This document shows positions 28,010-37,604 of a DNA stretch of 64,000 bases, piece by piece. Position numbers and translations under genes: made by a program. Below the pieces are notes generated by a model. It saw nothing but the letters and a program-made list of their open reading frames with translations. It was not told where the DNA came from and made no database searches. Numbering within the stretch: the first letter of the stretch is position 1; the number at the start of each line of letters is the position of its first letter. Location of the stretch: assembly GCA_947500545.1 (NCBI GenBank), contig CANMSO010000006.1, positions 1 through 64,000 of the forward strand. The letters are read 5' to 3'. The DNA comes from an uncultured Aquimarina sp. GTDB lineage: Bacteria > Bacteroidota > Bacteroidia > Flavobacteriales > Flavobacteriaceae.

Positions 28010-29605
28010 TTACCGTATAGGGCGCTCTTTTAGCTCACTATTCTCAAAAAAATAATCTTTTATTTTTTCTGACAGAACATGAGACAACCATATAATCCTT
28101 CCGCAATGTTCTAAGTGCCATACAGCCTTACCTTCAAAAATATTCCCTGCCAGTAATGGACCTGCAATATGTAAATTTTCATGAGATTCTAAAGATTCAT
28201 TTACCTCGAAACCAATCTTCGAGTCATTAGATTTACAATATCCTTTTTCTATCATATTTTTTAATAGCACCGGAATATCGTTCTTAGTTAAATTGGTACT
28301 TCCCACGCAATTAAGAACAATATTAATATCATCCTCATAGATTTTATTTTCTCCAGATTTTGTATCCAAATATTCTAATGAATATGCGCCATCACTATTT
28401 TTCTTAATGGTACTAAATCTACCTGCTATATGATCAAAATGTTGTTCTTCTTTTAATTCATCTACAGTTTTAGAATAATGAAATCCAGCACATCTTTGTC
28501 TTCTTCCAATTTCATTTCCATAACGACATGCAAATTCTTTTAATTCTTTTTGATCAAGCTTACCTAACAAAGAACCAAAAGCTTTTGATACTATTTCTAC
28601 CGTAGAGGCAGCTCCCAAATTAATTTCATCTGCATGATCCAGGTCTTTATAAGCCGCTTCTGCAATAGTTCTAGCCGTTAAACTACTTCTATCGTTCAAC
28701 GCTTGTAAATTAAAAGGAACATAATCTTTCCTTCTCTCCTCATCTACTACAGCGTCAGGCAACAAACCTTGTGTTGAGAGAAAAATAAACTTATTTATTT
28801 GAGATTTTATTTCTTCAACATCATTTAGCTTATAGAGCATTTCAAGACCACTTGCATTTGCTCCTACAATAAGAACGTTTGCTTTTTTATTTGATCTTTT
28901 GTCAAGAAACTTATTAACTCTTTTTAAAACCTCTTTCAGTTCTGGCGCATATGGATCATTAATAAAAAGTAGATTCTCCTCTTCGATCAGGCTTTCATTC
29001 TTCCAAAGGTGATTAACTGGTAATGACCCAACCGAAAGAACAACTTTATCAGATATAATCGTCTGTTTATCTTTTAGGAATAAAGTGTACTTTTCATCTT
29101 TCTTATCCAAGTCAACAACTTCTCCTTTGATATAAGTAACATTGATTACTCCTTGAGATTCAAATTTTTCTAATCTGGTTTTTACTTTTTGATCAATATA
29201 AGAACCAAAAAATCGTCTGGGAATAAATAGATCTTTCCACTCATTATTTTTTATCTTCTTATCATGAGTAGAAAGCCAATCTAAAGACAACGCTCCTCCG
29301 TCATTTTTTAATTCATCCAACAACCAACTCTTGTTATCATTAAGCCAAACAATAAACTTGCTTAATTCTGGTTCTGGCAAAAAGTTTTTTAATGATGTAA
29401 TAAGATGTACAGAAAACCCAGATCTTGAACCATAGGGTATTCCTGTATGAAATTCACCTGATTTATCAATTATATTGATATCAATTTGCCTATCTGTTTT
29501 TTGGTCTTCAATAAGATCCAAAAAGTGTAAGATGGTAAAAGATGATGAAATGCCTGAACCTATAAAAGTAATATCAGATATTTTAGTTTTAATTTCAGAA
29601 TGCAT
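28010..29605 (-). CDS. FAD/NAD(P)-binding oxidoreductase
   Basis: 531 residues. The N-terminal FAD-binding loop is TFIGSGISSSFTIL (13-26), and a second nucleotide loop, VLIVGANASGLEML, lies near 245. The layout with HTGIPYGSRS and SVGSLPVNHLW resembles the FAD/NAD(P)-binding family PF13454 and, more distantly, ornithine and lysine N-hydroxylases. It has no signal peptide. Enzymes of this kind oxidise or hydroxylate small substrates. In this operon, with an adenylation enzyme and a carrier protein, it may act on a carrier-bound acyl group (inference). It starts 3 bases after the NeuD-like gene ends. Confidence 0.75.
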   Translation of the reverse strand: MHSEIKTKISDITFIGSGISSSFTILHFLDLIEDQKTDRQIDINIIDKSGEFHTGIPYGSRSGFSVHLITSLKNFLPEPELSKFIVWLNDNKSWLLDELKNDGGALSLDWLSTHDKKIKNNEWKDLFIPRRFFGSYIDQKVKTRLEKFESQGVINVTYIKGEVVDLDKKDEKYTLFLKDKQTIISDKVVLSVGSLPVNHLWKNESLIEEENLLFINDPYAPELKEVLKRVNKFLDKRSNKKANVLIVGANASGLEMLYKLNDVEEIKSQINKFIFLSTQGLLPDAVVDEERRKDYVPFNLQALNDRSSLTARTIAEAAYKDLDHADEINLGAASTVEIVSKAFGSLLGKLDQKELKEFACRYGNEIGRRQRCAGFHYSKTVDELKEEQHFDHIAGRFSTIKKNSDGAYSLEYLDTKSGENKIYEDDINIVLNCVGSTNLTKNDIPVLLKNMIEKGYCKSNDSKIGFEVNESLESHENLHIAGPLLAGNIFEGKAVWHLEHCGRIIWLSHVLSEKIKDYFFENSELKERPIR

Positions 29606-29608
29606 GAA

Positions 29609-30253
29609 CTATGGTTGTTTTGTTTTTATTACTCTTCCCGGATTACCAACCACAGTGGTATATTCGGGAACATCTTTGATAATTACTGTTCCTGCTCCAA
29701 TTAGTGTTTCTTTCCCAATTTCCTTTACTCCGGTCATTGCTGTAACTCCCATCCCAATATATGCATTTTCCCGAACATTTATTAGTGCACCAATATTCAC
29801 TCCAGAAGACATAAATACTCCATCTTCAAGAGTTACATGATGTGCGATGGTACTATCCATATTAATCATAATGTAATTACCTATTGTGGTGTGTGGCATT
29901 ACAATATTACCTGCAAGCATATAAACAGCTTCTCCGATTGTAACATCTGGTGCTATCGACACTGTATGATGTAAAAAACCGGGAATACCATATCCTTCTT
30001 TTTTTAAAGTTGATAAGTATTTTGATCGTACAGAATTAACCCCAATAGGGCAATACACGTCCTGAATCTTATTTTTAAATTCATCTGTAAACAAATCTTT
30101 ATACTTTCCTAATACAGGTACACCTATTACTTCTTGTCCTTCTAGATCTGAATTATCATCGATAAAACCTATAATATTGACACCGGCCTCTTTAAGGTAG
30201 GACGCATATACCTGTCCTTGAGTTCCCGCTCCTATGATTACTGCATTTTTCAC
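29609..30253 (-). CDS. NeuD/PglD-like sugar acetyltransferase 1
   Basis: 214 residues. The N-terminal small Rossmann-like domain is AVIIGAGTQGQVYASYL with GFIDDNSDLEG, and the C-terminal half is a left-handed beta-helix of hexapeptide repeats (TIGNYIMINMDSTIAHHVTL, then VGNPGRVIKTKQP). This is the layout of PglD and NeuD, which acetylate the 4-amino group of UDP sugars or sialic acid; the His of AHH fits the catalytic position. Two such enzymes flank one sugar transferase gene here. The acyl donor need not be acetyl-CoA in this setting. Confidence 0.87.
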   Translation of the reverse strand: MKNAVIIGAGTQGQVYASYLKEAGVNIIGFIDDNSDLEGQEVIGVPVLGKYKDLFTDEFKNKIQDVYCPIGVNSVRSKYLSTLKKEGYGIPGFLHHTVSIAPDVTIGEAVYMLAGNIVMPHTTIGNYIMINMDSTIAHHVTLEDGVFMSSGVNIGALINVRENAYIGMGVTAMTGVKEIGKETLIGAGTVIIKDVPEYTTVVGNPGRVIKTKQP

Positions 30254-30293
30254 TTGCGTATTATTAAGTTTTTAGTGGTTATAAATTATTTGG

Positions 30294-30899
30294 TTAATTA
30301 TTTCCGTCAAAAGTAGGCATATTAAGGTTTTCACCGCTATTAATATCCTCCTTAAAAAAGACTTTTTTTATGGTTAACAGCAAAATCTTTACATCTGTTT
30401 TAAGGCTTACGTTTTCTGTATACCAGACATCAAGTTTAAATTTTTGTTGCCAAGAGATTGTATTTCTTCCATTAACCTGAGCCCAACCTGTAATACCAGG
30501 TCTTACATTATGTCGTTTTTTTTGAACATCATTATACAAAGGCAAATACTTAATTAAAAGAGGCCTGGGACCAATTAAACTCATATCTCCTTTTACAACA
30601 TTAAACAACTGCGGGATTTCATCTAGCGAGTACTTGCGAATAAACTTTCCTGTTCTGGTAATTCTTTGTTCAAAAGGCAATAACTCTCCGTTTTCATTCT
30701 TTTTATCATTCATACTCTTGAACTTTATGATCTTAAATATTTTCTCATTTTTACCAGGACGTGATTGAAAGAAAAATGGTTTTCCGTTATTTGCCATGGC
30801 TAATAATATTATTAATAAAACTATAATAGGCGATAGCATCAAAACACCTATAAAACATAGTGTGAAATCCAAAAAACGTTTTATAAATTGTTTATACAT
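30294..30899 (-). CDS. PglC-like initiating sugar-phosphate transferase 1
   Basis: 201 residues. One N-terminal hydrophobic re-entrant segment is followed by the conserved RPGKNEKIFKIIKFKSM, SLDEIPQL with catalytic Asp-Glu at 93-94, GDMSLIGPRPLL, and RPGITGWAQVNGRN. This is the small monotopic phosphoglycosyl transferase family (PglC). It transfers a sugar phosphate, here probably from a UDP-diNAcBac-type sugar, to undecaprenyl phosphate and so starts each repeat unit. It lies between two NeuD-like genes. A paralogue of equal length is at 34581. Confidence 0.92.
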   Translation of the reverse strand: MYKQFIKRFLDFTLCFIGVLMLSPIIVLLIILLAMANNGKPFFFQSRPGKNEKIFKIIKFKSMNDKKNENGELLPFEQRITRTGKFIRKYSLDEIPQLFNVVKGDMSLIGPRPLLIKYLPLYNDVQKKRHNVRPGITGWAQVNGRNTISWQQKFKLDVWYTENVSLKTDVKILLLTIKKVFFKEDINSGENLNMPTFDGNN

Positions 30900-30914
30900 A
30901 TAACTATATAACTT

Positions 30915-31583
30915 TTAAGATTTAGATAAATATCTTTTTCCTTTTTCTACTGTTTTAATTTCCTTACCCGGAACACCATAAACAAGTTTGAAATCATCAA
31001 TATTTTGCAATATTAGTGAACCAGCTCCAATTATACTGTGTTTACCAATACAAATCCCCTGAATCACATTAGTTCCAAGAGATATAGCAGTACAAAAACC
31101 AATAGTAACATTACCTCCAACAGTTACTCCAGGGGCAATACTTGAAAAATCATTTAACTTCCCATCATGCCCAAAACTAGAGTTTGTATTAAGGATACAC
31201 CCATCTCCCACTTCTGCAAGCGTATTAACTTTCACCGAAGCCAACACAACTGTTCCTTTTCCAATTTTAGCACTAGGACTTATAATGGCAGAGGGATGAA
31301 TGATTGTCACAAATTCAAAATCTGGAGCTATTTCTTTAATTTTGGCATACATCAGATATCTTGTCCAATTATCACCAATTGCAATAACCCCTTTGTTAAT
31401 TCCTTTTTTCACTAAACCCTTTATCAAATCTTCGGTTCCCAAAATCTCATACCCCAAAATCTTGCGCCCTTTTGGTTTAAATGAGTCTATCACTCCATAA
31501 ATTTGATAATTCCCATTTGATTCAACAGTTTCTATAATTACTCTCGCATGACCTGATGCACCAATGATTACTATTTTTTCCAT
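30915..31583 (-). CDS. NeuD/PglD-like sugar acetyltransferase 2
   Basis: 222 residues. It starts with the small nucleotide-binding module IVIIGASGHARVIIE and GVIDSFKPKGRKILGYEILG, then a hexapeptide beta-helix (IIHPSAIISPSAKIGKGTVV, FGHDGKLNDFSSIAPGVTVG, ends VYGVPGKEIK). The His of FGHDGKL fits the catalytic histidine of PglD. Compared with the other NeuD-like protein of the operon it is only distantly similar, so each probably acts on a different amino sugar or position. It is 15 bases upstream of the sugar transferase. Confidence 0.87.
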   Translation of the reverse strand: MEKIVIIGASGHARVIIETVESNGNYQIYGVIDSFKPKGRKILGYEILGTEDLIKGLVKKGINKGVIAIGDNWTRYLMYAKIKEIAPDFEFVTIIHPSAIISPSAKIGKGTVVLASVKVNTLAEVGDGCILNTNSSFGHDGKLNDFSSIAPGVTVGGNVTIGFCTAISLGTNVIQGICIGKHSIIGAGSLILQNIDDFKLVYGVPGKEIKTVEKGKRYLSKS

Positions 31584-31685
31584 TATTTCTGAAATTCTGT
31601 GATAATTAAGTGAATAAAGGAATGAATCCCTACATCACTATACTATGACAAAAATCAGCAGGTCACTGGATAACCTTAAAAATTG

Positions 31686-31928
31686 CTATTCTAATTCAGA
31701 TGTAATTGTATTTAACAAATCTCCAACATTGTTCATATTCATTAAATCCATAAGCTTGAATTTGATATTGAATACTTTTTCAACCTCGGTTATGATCATC
31801 ATATGGGTAATAGATTCCCACCCATCAACATCATCTGCTGTAGTTTCATCCGCAAGTTCAAAGTTTTCATGTTCTAATACAGACACAAAAGCTTCCTTAA
31901 CTTTAGATAAAATCTCTTCTCTACTCAT
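31686..31928 (-). CDS. Acyl carrier protein (DltC-like) 1
   Basis: 80 residues. It is a single carrier domain: DDVDGWESITHMMIITEVE contains the serine (Ser 39, in WESI) that takes phosphopantetheine; the motif is ESI rather than the usual DSL. Acidic overall, as carrier proteins are. It lies 10 bases after the adenylation gene, which should load it. It is clearly related to the second carrier protein at 54087: both have the pattern VLEHxNFE, then DVDGW. A lone carrier beside a lone adenylation enzyme is the DltA/DltC plan, not a fatty-acid synthase plan. Confidence 0.9.
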   Translation of the reverse strand: MSREEILSKVKEAFVSVLEHENFELADETTADDVDGWESITHMMIITEVEKVFNIKFKLMDLMNMNNVGDLLNTITSELE

Positions 31929-31938
31929 TGTTATTATT

Positions 31939-33435
31939 TTAGTTTATATCAAAATATGTTCTTAATTCTTTTCTGTTTATTTTCCCATTGATACTATGCG
32001 GAAATTCTTTTACAAACCTCACATGACCTGGGATCATATAATCTGGCATTTTGGTCTTCATGTATTCAAAAATCGCATCGGTATCAAAAGATTCGCTTTC
32101 TATTGCCAATCCAAGCTCCGCATTGCCCAGAGTATTGGTGATATCTAAAGCAACCATATTTACTTTTCTTTCGGATTTTGCCTTGGCATGAAATTCAATT
32201 TCGGCAAGTTCTACTCTATACCCTCTAATTTTTACTTGGAAATCTGCCCTACCTGCATATAAAAAATCTCCTTCTTCATCTTTGATGCATAAATCACCTG
32301 TCTTATAATAGCGTATATCTTCGTCATTTACCTTATGCGTAAAAAAACTTATGGCGTTACGCTCTTCATTTTTCCAATATCCAGGAGTTATCTGTGGGCC
32401 TGCCAAACACAATTCTCCAGTTACTCCAACTGGCACTTCTTCATTATTTTCATTTACGACAAGATACAGTGTGTCTTTTTGTGGTGTTCCAATTGCTATA
32501 ATTCCGTTATGTGCCTTTTGATGAGTTTCTTTATGGTAAGGATAAAAACCGCTGTATACTGTAAATTCTGTTGGACCATAATAATTGAATATCTTACAAT
32601 TTGGAAGGCAATCACTCCACTCTTTTGCAATATCACTATGTAGTGCTCCTCCTCCGAAGCTACAGTAACGCACATCGGGAGCATTTATCTCTGGAAAATA
32701 TGGTCTAAGATAATTTATAATGGAAGGCACCATGGTTAGAACGGTTAACTTCTGCTCTTTAATAAGTTTAAAAATATAGAAATATTTGATTGCTTTCTTG
32801 GGTATGGTATAAATACAAGAACCAGCCAATAAAGGAAATAAATAAGTTACTACTGAAAAATCAAAGGTAAGTTCAAACATTTGTAAACATCGATCTGATG
32901 GTACTAGATTAAACTCTGGCTCTGCTTCAATAGCATTTACCAAACCTTGAACATTGTTAAATGTAATAGGAACACCTTTAGGCAAACCAGTGGTACCTGA
33001 TGTAAATAAAATATATGCGATTTGATCTCCTGAAAATTCCTTTGGGATTAGGTTAATTTCTGTCTCTGTTAGTGTTTTAGAAGCAATAACTGTATGATCT
33101 GTATAGATTGAAGATTCTGAAGAATCAATTACATATTTGGTTTCGGTTAATTCAAAAACCTGTAAGTTACGCTCTAACGGTGTGGATGGGTTCACAGGAA
33201 CATATGCTTTTCCTTGCAGCCAAAGTGCGATAATACTGGCATAGGTTTCAAGATCATCATTTGTCACTAAACCTATTAATTTCTCTGAATCTTCTACAGT
33301 ATTTACTATAGCCGCTCTTATCTTGGAAATTTCAACGGCAAAATCTTGATAGGTATAAAATGTATTGCTTATACACAATACATTATGATCTGCATGCCCA
33401 TCTATTGATTCTTGTAGTTTTTTTACATACTTCAT
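31939..33435 (-). CDS. DltA-like acyl/amino-acid adenylating enzyme 1
   Basis: 498 residues, the length of a single adenylation domain. Motifs: phosphate loop FTSGTTGLPKGVPIT (144-158), YYGPTEFTVYS near 286, KIRGYRVELAEIE, and the C-terminal lysine block NGKINRKEL. It should activate a carboxylic acid with ATP and load it onto the carrier protein 10 bases downstream. It is a paralogue of the enzyme at 54347, but the substrate-pocket block is FGGGALHSD (261 is Gly) where DltA-type enzymes and the paralogue have FCGE. That Cys helps choose D-alanine in DltA, so this enzyme may use another acid (inference). No condensation domain is nearby. Confidence 0.9.
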   Translation of the reverse strand: MKYVKKLQESIDGHADHNVLCISNTFYTYQDFAVEISKIRAAIVNTVEDSEKLIGLVTNDDLETYASIIALWLQGKAYVPVNPSTPLERNLQVFELTETKYVIDSSESSIYTDHTVIASKTLTETEINLIPKEFSGDQIAYILFTSGTTGLPKGVPITFNNVQGLVNAIEAEPEFNLVPSDRCLQMFELTFDFSVVTYLFPLLAGSCIYTIPKKAIKYFYIFKLIKEQKLTVLTMVPSIINYLRPYFPEINAPDVRYCSFGGGALHSDIAKEWSDCLPNCKIFNYYGPTEFTVYSGFYPYHKETHQKAHNGIIAIGTPQKDTLYLVVNENNEEVPVGVTGELCLAGPQITPGYWKNEERNAISFFTHKVNDEDIRYYKTGDLCIKDEEGDFLYAGRADFQVKIRGYRVELAEIEFHAKAKSERKVNMVALDITNTLGNAELGLAIESESFDTDAIFEYMKTKMPDYMIPGHVRFVKEFPHSINGKINRKELRTYFDIN

Positions 33436-33459
33436 ATTGTGGTTAATTGAACTGTTGGT

Positions 33460-34560
33460 TTAATAAAAATGTCCATCTCTATTTAACACATTAGCATTTT
33501 CAAAATCTAACTTAGTGTCGTTATGAGCTAAAGCTTTTTTGTTGACTCTATGCGTAAAAACAGTGGTGTATTTTTTCGTTATACAATCAGACAACCTAGT
33601 ATCATCTGTAAAAATAAATGTTGTTTTATGCTGAATGAAATTTTCGACTAAAGCATCAACGCAAAGTTCATAATCTTCTTCATCTTTTACCAAAAAATAC
33701 TTAACATTAAACTCGTTATAATTTATAATGTATGACAAAAAGCCAATCATCTTACCTTCATTTATAATTTTTAAATTATGAATATGAATATTATTGCTAA
33801 TTCCGGTTTGTAATGATTTGCGAGGATGTTTGTTTGGTGTAGGTGTTTGTAAATACTGACTATTGCTTATTTGCCAACTTACATACTCTTTTGTTTTGTA
33901 AATCAAGTCATCTTTACATAAAGGGGCTATAAATGACCAAGTTTCATCATCTAATTGAGTAATATACTCATATGACAGTGCTTTTGTTCTACTTTTAAGT
34001 TTAGACTTATTAATAAATTTTACAATTCCACCAACAAAAGCATTTATTCTATCTAATATAAACTTGAAAGGTTTCAGAAATCTAAATCTTCCGATAAGCA
34101 TAGACGAATCAAGACTAAAGAAAATCGTATGTCTTAATCTTGATGCTATTACCGTGAATGGTTGTTTTTCATAGAAATCATTTACATTTTCGGCATATGA
34201 TTTAATTAGTATTTGTTTACCTGCGTAATTAACGGCTTCATTGTATATATAGGTTCCAAATACGGTATGCTCATATTTTGGGTGTACCCACCAAGATATC
34301 ATCCAATATACTTTTTTGGCATCCCCTTCACTTTTAGCATTTAATAAATCAGGGAACATAAAAATAAAAGATATCATTTTTTCTTCTTCATATCCCAGTA
34401 CACCACAATACTCATCATCTTCTATTCTTGTATTAGAAACCAACCATAAAGCTTTACTTTTGGGCAATGGAGCCAATCCATCTTTCCAATATGTATTTTG
34501 CTCAATCCCATCTCTTAACATTTTTTTTGTTAAGGCGATTATTTCTAAACTTTTACCCAT
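33460..34560 (-). CDS. GNAT-like acyltransferase (unassigned)
   Basis: 366 residues, soluble. The N-terminal half has GNAT-like features: ALWLVSNTRIEDDEYCGVLG, then VYWMISWWVHPKYEHTVFGT and IYNEAVNYAGKQILIKSYAE, where the acetyl-CoA loop would lie. The rest is less clear and includes a Cys/Thr-poor second lobe and the end NVLNRDGHFY, a pattern I know from other polysaccharide-locus GNAT proteins. It could transfer an acyl group to an amino sugar. It stands between the second sugar transferase (20 bases) and the adenylation gene (24 bases). The family is less certain than for the two FemAB-like genes. Confidence 0.6.
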   Translation of the reverse strand: MGKSLEIIALTKKMLRDGIEQNTYWKDGLAPLPKSKALWLVSNTRIEDDEYCGVLGYEEEKMISFIFMFPDLLNAKSEGDAKKVYWMISWWVHPKYEHTVFGTYIYNEAVNYAGKQILIKSYAENVNDFYEKQPFTVIASRLRHTIFFSLDSSMLIGRFRFLKPFKFILDRINAFVGGIVKFINKSKLKSRTKALSYEYITQLDDETWSFIAPLCKDDLIYKTKEYVSWQISNSQYLQTPTPNKHPRKSLQTGISNNIHIHNLKIINEGKMIGFLSYIINYNEFNVKYFLVKDEEDYELCVDALVENFIQHKTTFIFTDDTRLSDCITKKYTTVFTHRVNKKALAHNDTKLDFENANVLNRDGHFY

Positions 34561-34580
34561 CTATTTTATCTAAAATAAAA

Positions 34581-35186
34581 CTAATTATTACCATTAAAGT
34601 ATTCAGATGTTAACTCTTCTGAAAGATTAACATCTTCCTTTTTCAAGACTTTTTTAAGGGTCATCCCTAATATCCTAACATCTAGTAAAAAACTCAAGTT
34701 TTCTACATACCAAACATCATATTCAAATTTCTTTTTCCAAGTAATAGAATTTCTTCCATTAATTTGAGCCCAGCCAGTAATTCCTGGTCTAACATTATGA
34801 CGTTTTTTTTGTGTGTTGTTGTAAATGGGGAGATATTCTATAATTAAAGGTCGAGGTCCTATTAAAGACATTTCACCTTTTAAAACATTAATTAACTGGG
34901 GAATTTCGTCTAAAGAAGTTTTTCTCACAAAAGCTCCTACACGTGTTAATCTATCCTTGTCTGGTAATAAGTTCCCATCAGCATCCTTCCTATCATTCAT
35001 GGTTTTAAACTTTACAATGCTAAAAATCTTTTCATTCTTTCCTGGCCTTTTTTGAACAAAAAAAGGTTTACCTCTATTAGCTATAGCCAGAAAAACAATA
35101 AGTGATAAAAAAACGGGGGAGATCAAAATTAGTAAAATTAGCGAAATACTAAAATCCAGACTTCTTTTGATAAAAATTTTATACAC
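34581..35186 (-). CDS. PglC-like initiating sugar-phosphate transferase 2
   Basis: 201 residues, equal in length to the copy at 30294 and alike throughout, including the first residues MYK.FIKR and the last, F.GNN. It has one N-terminal hydrophobic segment, RPGKNEKIFSIVKFKTM, SLDEIPQL with Asp-Glu at 93-94, GEMSLIGPRPL and RPGITGWAQINGRN. It should link a sugar phosphate to undecaprenyl phosphate. Both copies look intact, so two initiating enzymes may be used for different sugars, or one has replaced the other. It is followed 20 bases later by the GNAT-like gene. Confidence 0.92.
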   Translation of the reverse strand: MYKIFIKRSLDFSISLILLILISPVFLSLIVFLAIANRGKPFFVQKRPGKNEKIFSIVKFKTMNDRKDADGNLLPDKDRLTRVGAFVRKTSLDEIPQLINVLKGEMSLIGPRPLIIEYLPIYNNTQKKRHNVRPGITGWAQINGRNSITWKKKFEYDVWYVENLSFLLDVRILGMTLKKVLKKEDVNLSEELTSEYFNGNN

Positions 35187-35204
35187 GATTCGAAAAATTA
35201 TTAA

Positions 35205-36536
35205 TTATGAATTTATCATTTCATTAACCATAACCCTTCTCTTTCCAGATGCAAGTAACGGAATTTCATCAACATATTCTATAGAGATTTTAGCATCTTC
35301 GCCTAAATACACTTTAAACTCGTTGAGGAACTCTTCTTCCCTCTTAAATTCCTGATGAGAATTTAATTTAAAGTGATAAACCCCTTCTGCTTTTTGGATA
35401 AGCTGGCATTGCTTTAACTCAGGATAATTATTCACTAACAACACTAGGTTAATAGTAATAATTTCGCCTTTGGTATTATAAATAACATCTATTTTTCTAC
35501 CACTAACTTCTGTAAAAACAGGTTGATCATCTATTATGTCTTTAATACCAATATCTCCTGTATCGTATCTAATCATTGGGATACAGTAATTATACAAATC
35601 GGTTATCACAATTCTACCTGGTTTCCCATTTTCTACTCTTTCATTAGAATCTAAGGCTAGAATCTCAACAAAATAACTAGCTTCATTTATAATAAAATGT
35701 TTTTTATTTCCTAAAGGTTGCTGGGCAAGAATTCCATTTTCTACATTAGAATATCTTGAAACTACTTCTGTACCAAAATACTTGTTTATTGTTTGCTTAG
35801 TATAGTCATTTAATCTTTCAGACATGGCAACAGCAGACTTTAATTTATTAGGGATTACAGAAGATTGTTGTTGGTCCAAATGTTTGCATATTTCTTCATA
35901 GGCAGATGCATATCCCAACCAGCTGTTTGATGATTTACTTTTTGATAGCTTCAGTATTACATCATCAATACGCCCTTTATCCTTCAATTCAAAAACATCA
36001 ACAGGTACAATATTTTGCATTACTCTCGCAACAAAACTTTTCTTCTCAAAAGCGTTCCATAATCTAAAATAGGTAAGCTTGTTACCTACTCTGAATCCAG
36101 CCATTTCCGAAAAAAAGACCGTATCGGCCATATTGCGTATTCTCTTATTTGTATTTTGATACACTTTGAACGGTGTACCTGTAGAGCCACTTGTACTAAA
36201 AGTAAATTTAGGTTGGTTTATATACTCTTGCGACTCGAAATTTTCAAAATTATCTCTTATGATGTTTTTATTAACTACAGGAAAATCTTCTATAGAACTA
36301 AACTTCTCATAATCCTTATAATAATTAGTAGAGCCCGAGGCATGTTTTAAAACGTCATGGAGTTTTTCTTTTTTGCTATCAATAACTTTTTGAGCTGTAG
36401 GATTTTCGACTATGAATTTAATTTCATTATAGTGGTTTCTCTTCTTTCCACCTTTTAACGAATCTAAAAACCAAAATGCTTTATTTCTCAGTAACTCAGA
36501 TAATTTCATTGCTTTTTTTTCTTTTCTATTTATCAA
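35205..36536 (-). CDS. PaaK-like adenylate-forming ligase 1
   Basis: 443 residues. It has the family's phosphate loop FSTSGSTGTPFKVYQNT near 108 and a C-terminal part with IRYDTGDIG and VSGRKIDVIY. Relatives include phenylacetate-CoA ligase and CapK-type proteins found in capsule loci. It should activate an acid as its adenylate; the substrate and the acceptor (CoA, carrier or sugar) are not known. It overlaps the ATP-grasp gene by 4 bases, so the two are translationally coupled. A second PaaK-like protein is at 47094. Confidence 0.82.
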   Translation of the reverse strand: MINRKEKKAMKLSELLRNKAFWFLDSLKGGKKRNHYNEIKFIVENPTAQKVIDSKKEKLHDVLKHASGSTNYYKDYEKFSSIEDFPVVNKNIIRDNFENFESQEYINQPKFTFSTSGSTGTPFKVYQNTNKRIRNMADTVFFSEMAGFRVGNKLTYFRLWNAFEKKSFVARVMQNIVPVDVFELKDKGRIDDVILKLSKSKSSNSWLGYASAYEEICKHLDQQQSSVIPNKLKSAVAMSERLNDYTKQTINKYFGTEVVSRYSNVENGILAQQPLGNKKHFIINEASYFVEILALDSNERVENGKPGRIVITDLYNYCIPMIRYDTGDIGIKDIIDDQPVFTEVSGRKIDVIYNTKGEIITINLVLLVNNYPELKQCQLIQKAEGVYHFKLNSHQEFKREEEFLNEFKVYLGEDAKISIEYVDEIPLLASGKRRVMVNEMINS

Positions 36537-37582
36537 GCTTCGTCCATAATTTCTTTACTTATAGGGTGACTTAAAAAGCCTCCTAAAATAAGGTCTGGTC
36601 CCAAAATCGAAGTATTATCATTTCCTTCAATAATTACAGGTCCATCGACACTTATAGCAATATCCCATCCAATAATCCTATCTGGGATATGAGTAACTGC
36701 CTTCTTGGTCAACTCTACAGCTTCTTTAAAATAAGGTATTTTATATCCCTCAAATGGCACACCTGTATCTGGATGTCTATCCAATTGCCCTCCTCCGTAT
36801 TTCATCATTTGGAAGCTCTTACCCTTCAATACACCATCATCTAAGTCTATTGCTACATAAAACCCTCCTGAATAACTATTATCTACAACACTTCCTCCTT
36901 GACCAAACCTCATATAACCTGATAAAATATGGATATTTTCGTTTTTATCAAGATAGGTATCAAACCTAATGGTGTTCACACTATGCTTGTATATTCTGTT
37001 TATTTCTTCGTGTTGAATGACTACTTCCTGATGAATACAACTATTAGCCAAAATATAATCTCCACAAGTCTCTATTTCTTCTTTTAAATTTTCTTTGGTA
37101 ATGAGATAAGCACCAACACCCCCCATTTCTGTAATGGCCTTGACAAAAATTCTTGTTTCTCCTGTTTGTTCAAATGTGTCTTTAAAAAATGTATATAAAC
37201 TTTCTTTGTCAAGAACCATTTGTACTTTGGATTGATAGAAAAATCTATTCCCTAAATTATAACTTGTAAGAGGTGGTACAGACATATTGCTTTTTTCCAT
37301 GTACATGGAAAAAGCTAATTTATTCCTTAATAAAGTTGCATACTGGGGATTATGTAAGTTTTTAGAAAGGGTTACTTTATCAATCTCTTTACTACTTAGA
37401 TAATCCTTATAGTTCTTAATATCTTTTCGGTATAAAAATTTACCAAAATAAAAATATGGAAATTCTCGTTTTACAATCCAAAAAACAAAAGCTTCTTTCA
37501 TAATTTGAAAAAATCCTTTCTTGTTTTTATCCTGTAATACAACCGAAAATCTTTTTTTATACAACCTTATTTTTTGCCTCAT
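36533..37582 (-). CDS. Sugar-transfer-associated ATP-grasp protein
   Basis: 349 residues. It matches the ATP-grasp family often found in polysaccharide loci (PF14397): VKAITEMGGVGAYLI near 150, VVIQHEEINRIYKHSVNTIR near 192, FGQGGSVVDNSYSGG, and IIGWDIAISVDGPVIIEGND near 310. ATP-grasp enzymes join a carboxylate to an amine or other nucleophile through an acyl phosphate. A role in adding an amino acid or a similar acid to a sugar fits the context but is not shown. It lies 22 bases after the PglA-like gene and overlaps the PaaK-like gene by 4 bases. Confidence 0.85.
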   Translation of the reverse strand: MRQKIRLYKKRFSVVLQDKNKKGFFQIMKEAFVFWIVKREFPYFYFGKFLYRKDIKNYKDYLSSKEIDKVTLSKNLHNPQYATLLRNKLAFSMYMEKSNMSVPPLTSYNLGNRFFYQSKVQMVLDKESLYTFFKDTFEQTGETRIFVKAITEMGGVGAYLITKENLKEEIETCGDYILANSCIHQEVVIQHEEINRIYKHSVNTIRFDTYLDKNENIHILSGYMRFGQGGSVVDNSYSGGFYVAIDLDDGVLKGKSFQMMKYGGGQLDRHPDTGVPFEGYKIPYFKEAVELTKKAVTHIPDRIIGWDIAISVDGPVIIEGNDNTSILGPDLILGGFLSHPISKEIMDEA

Positions 37583-37604
37583 AATCTACATGCTATTCAA
37601 TTAC

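Noticed and set aside
31686..33435. A small nonribosomal peptide synthetase
   Set aside because: Adenylation and carrier are separate proteins and there is no condensation or thioesterase domain; the layout is that of DltA/DltC.
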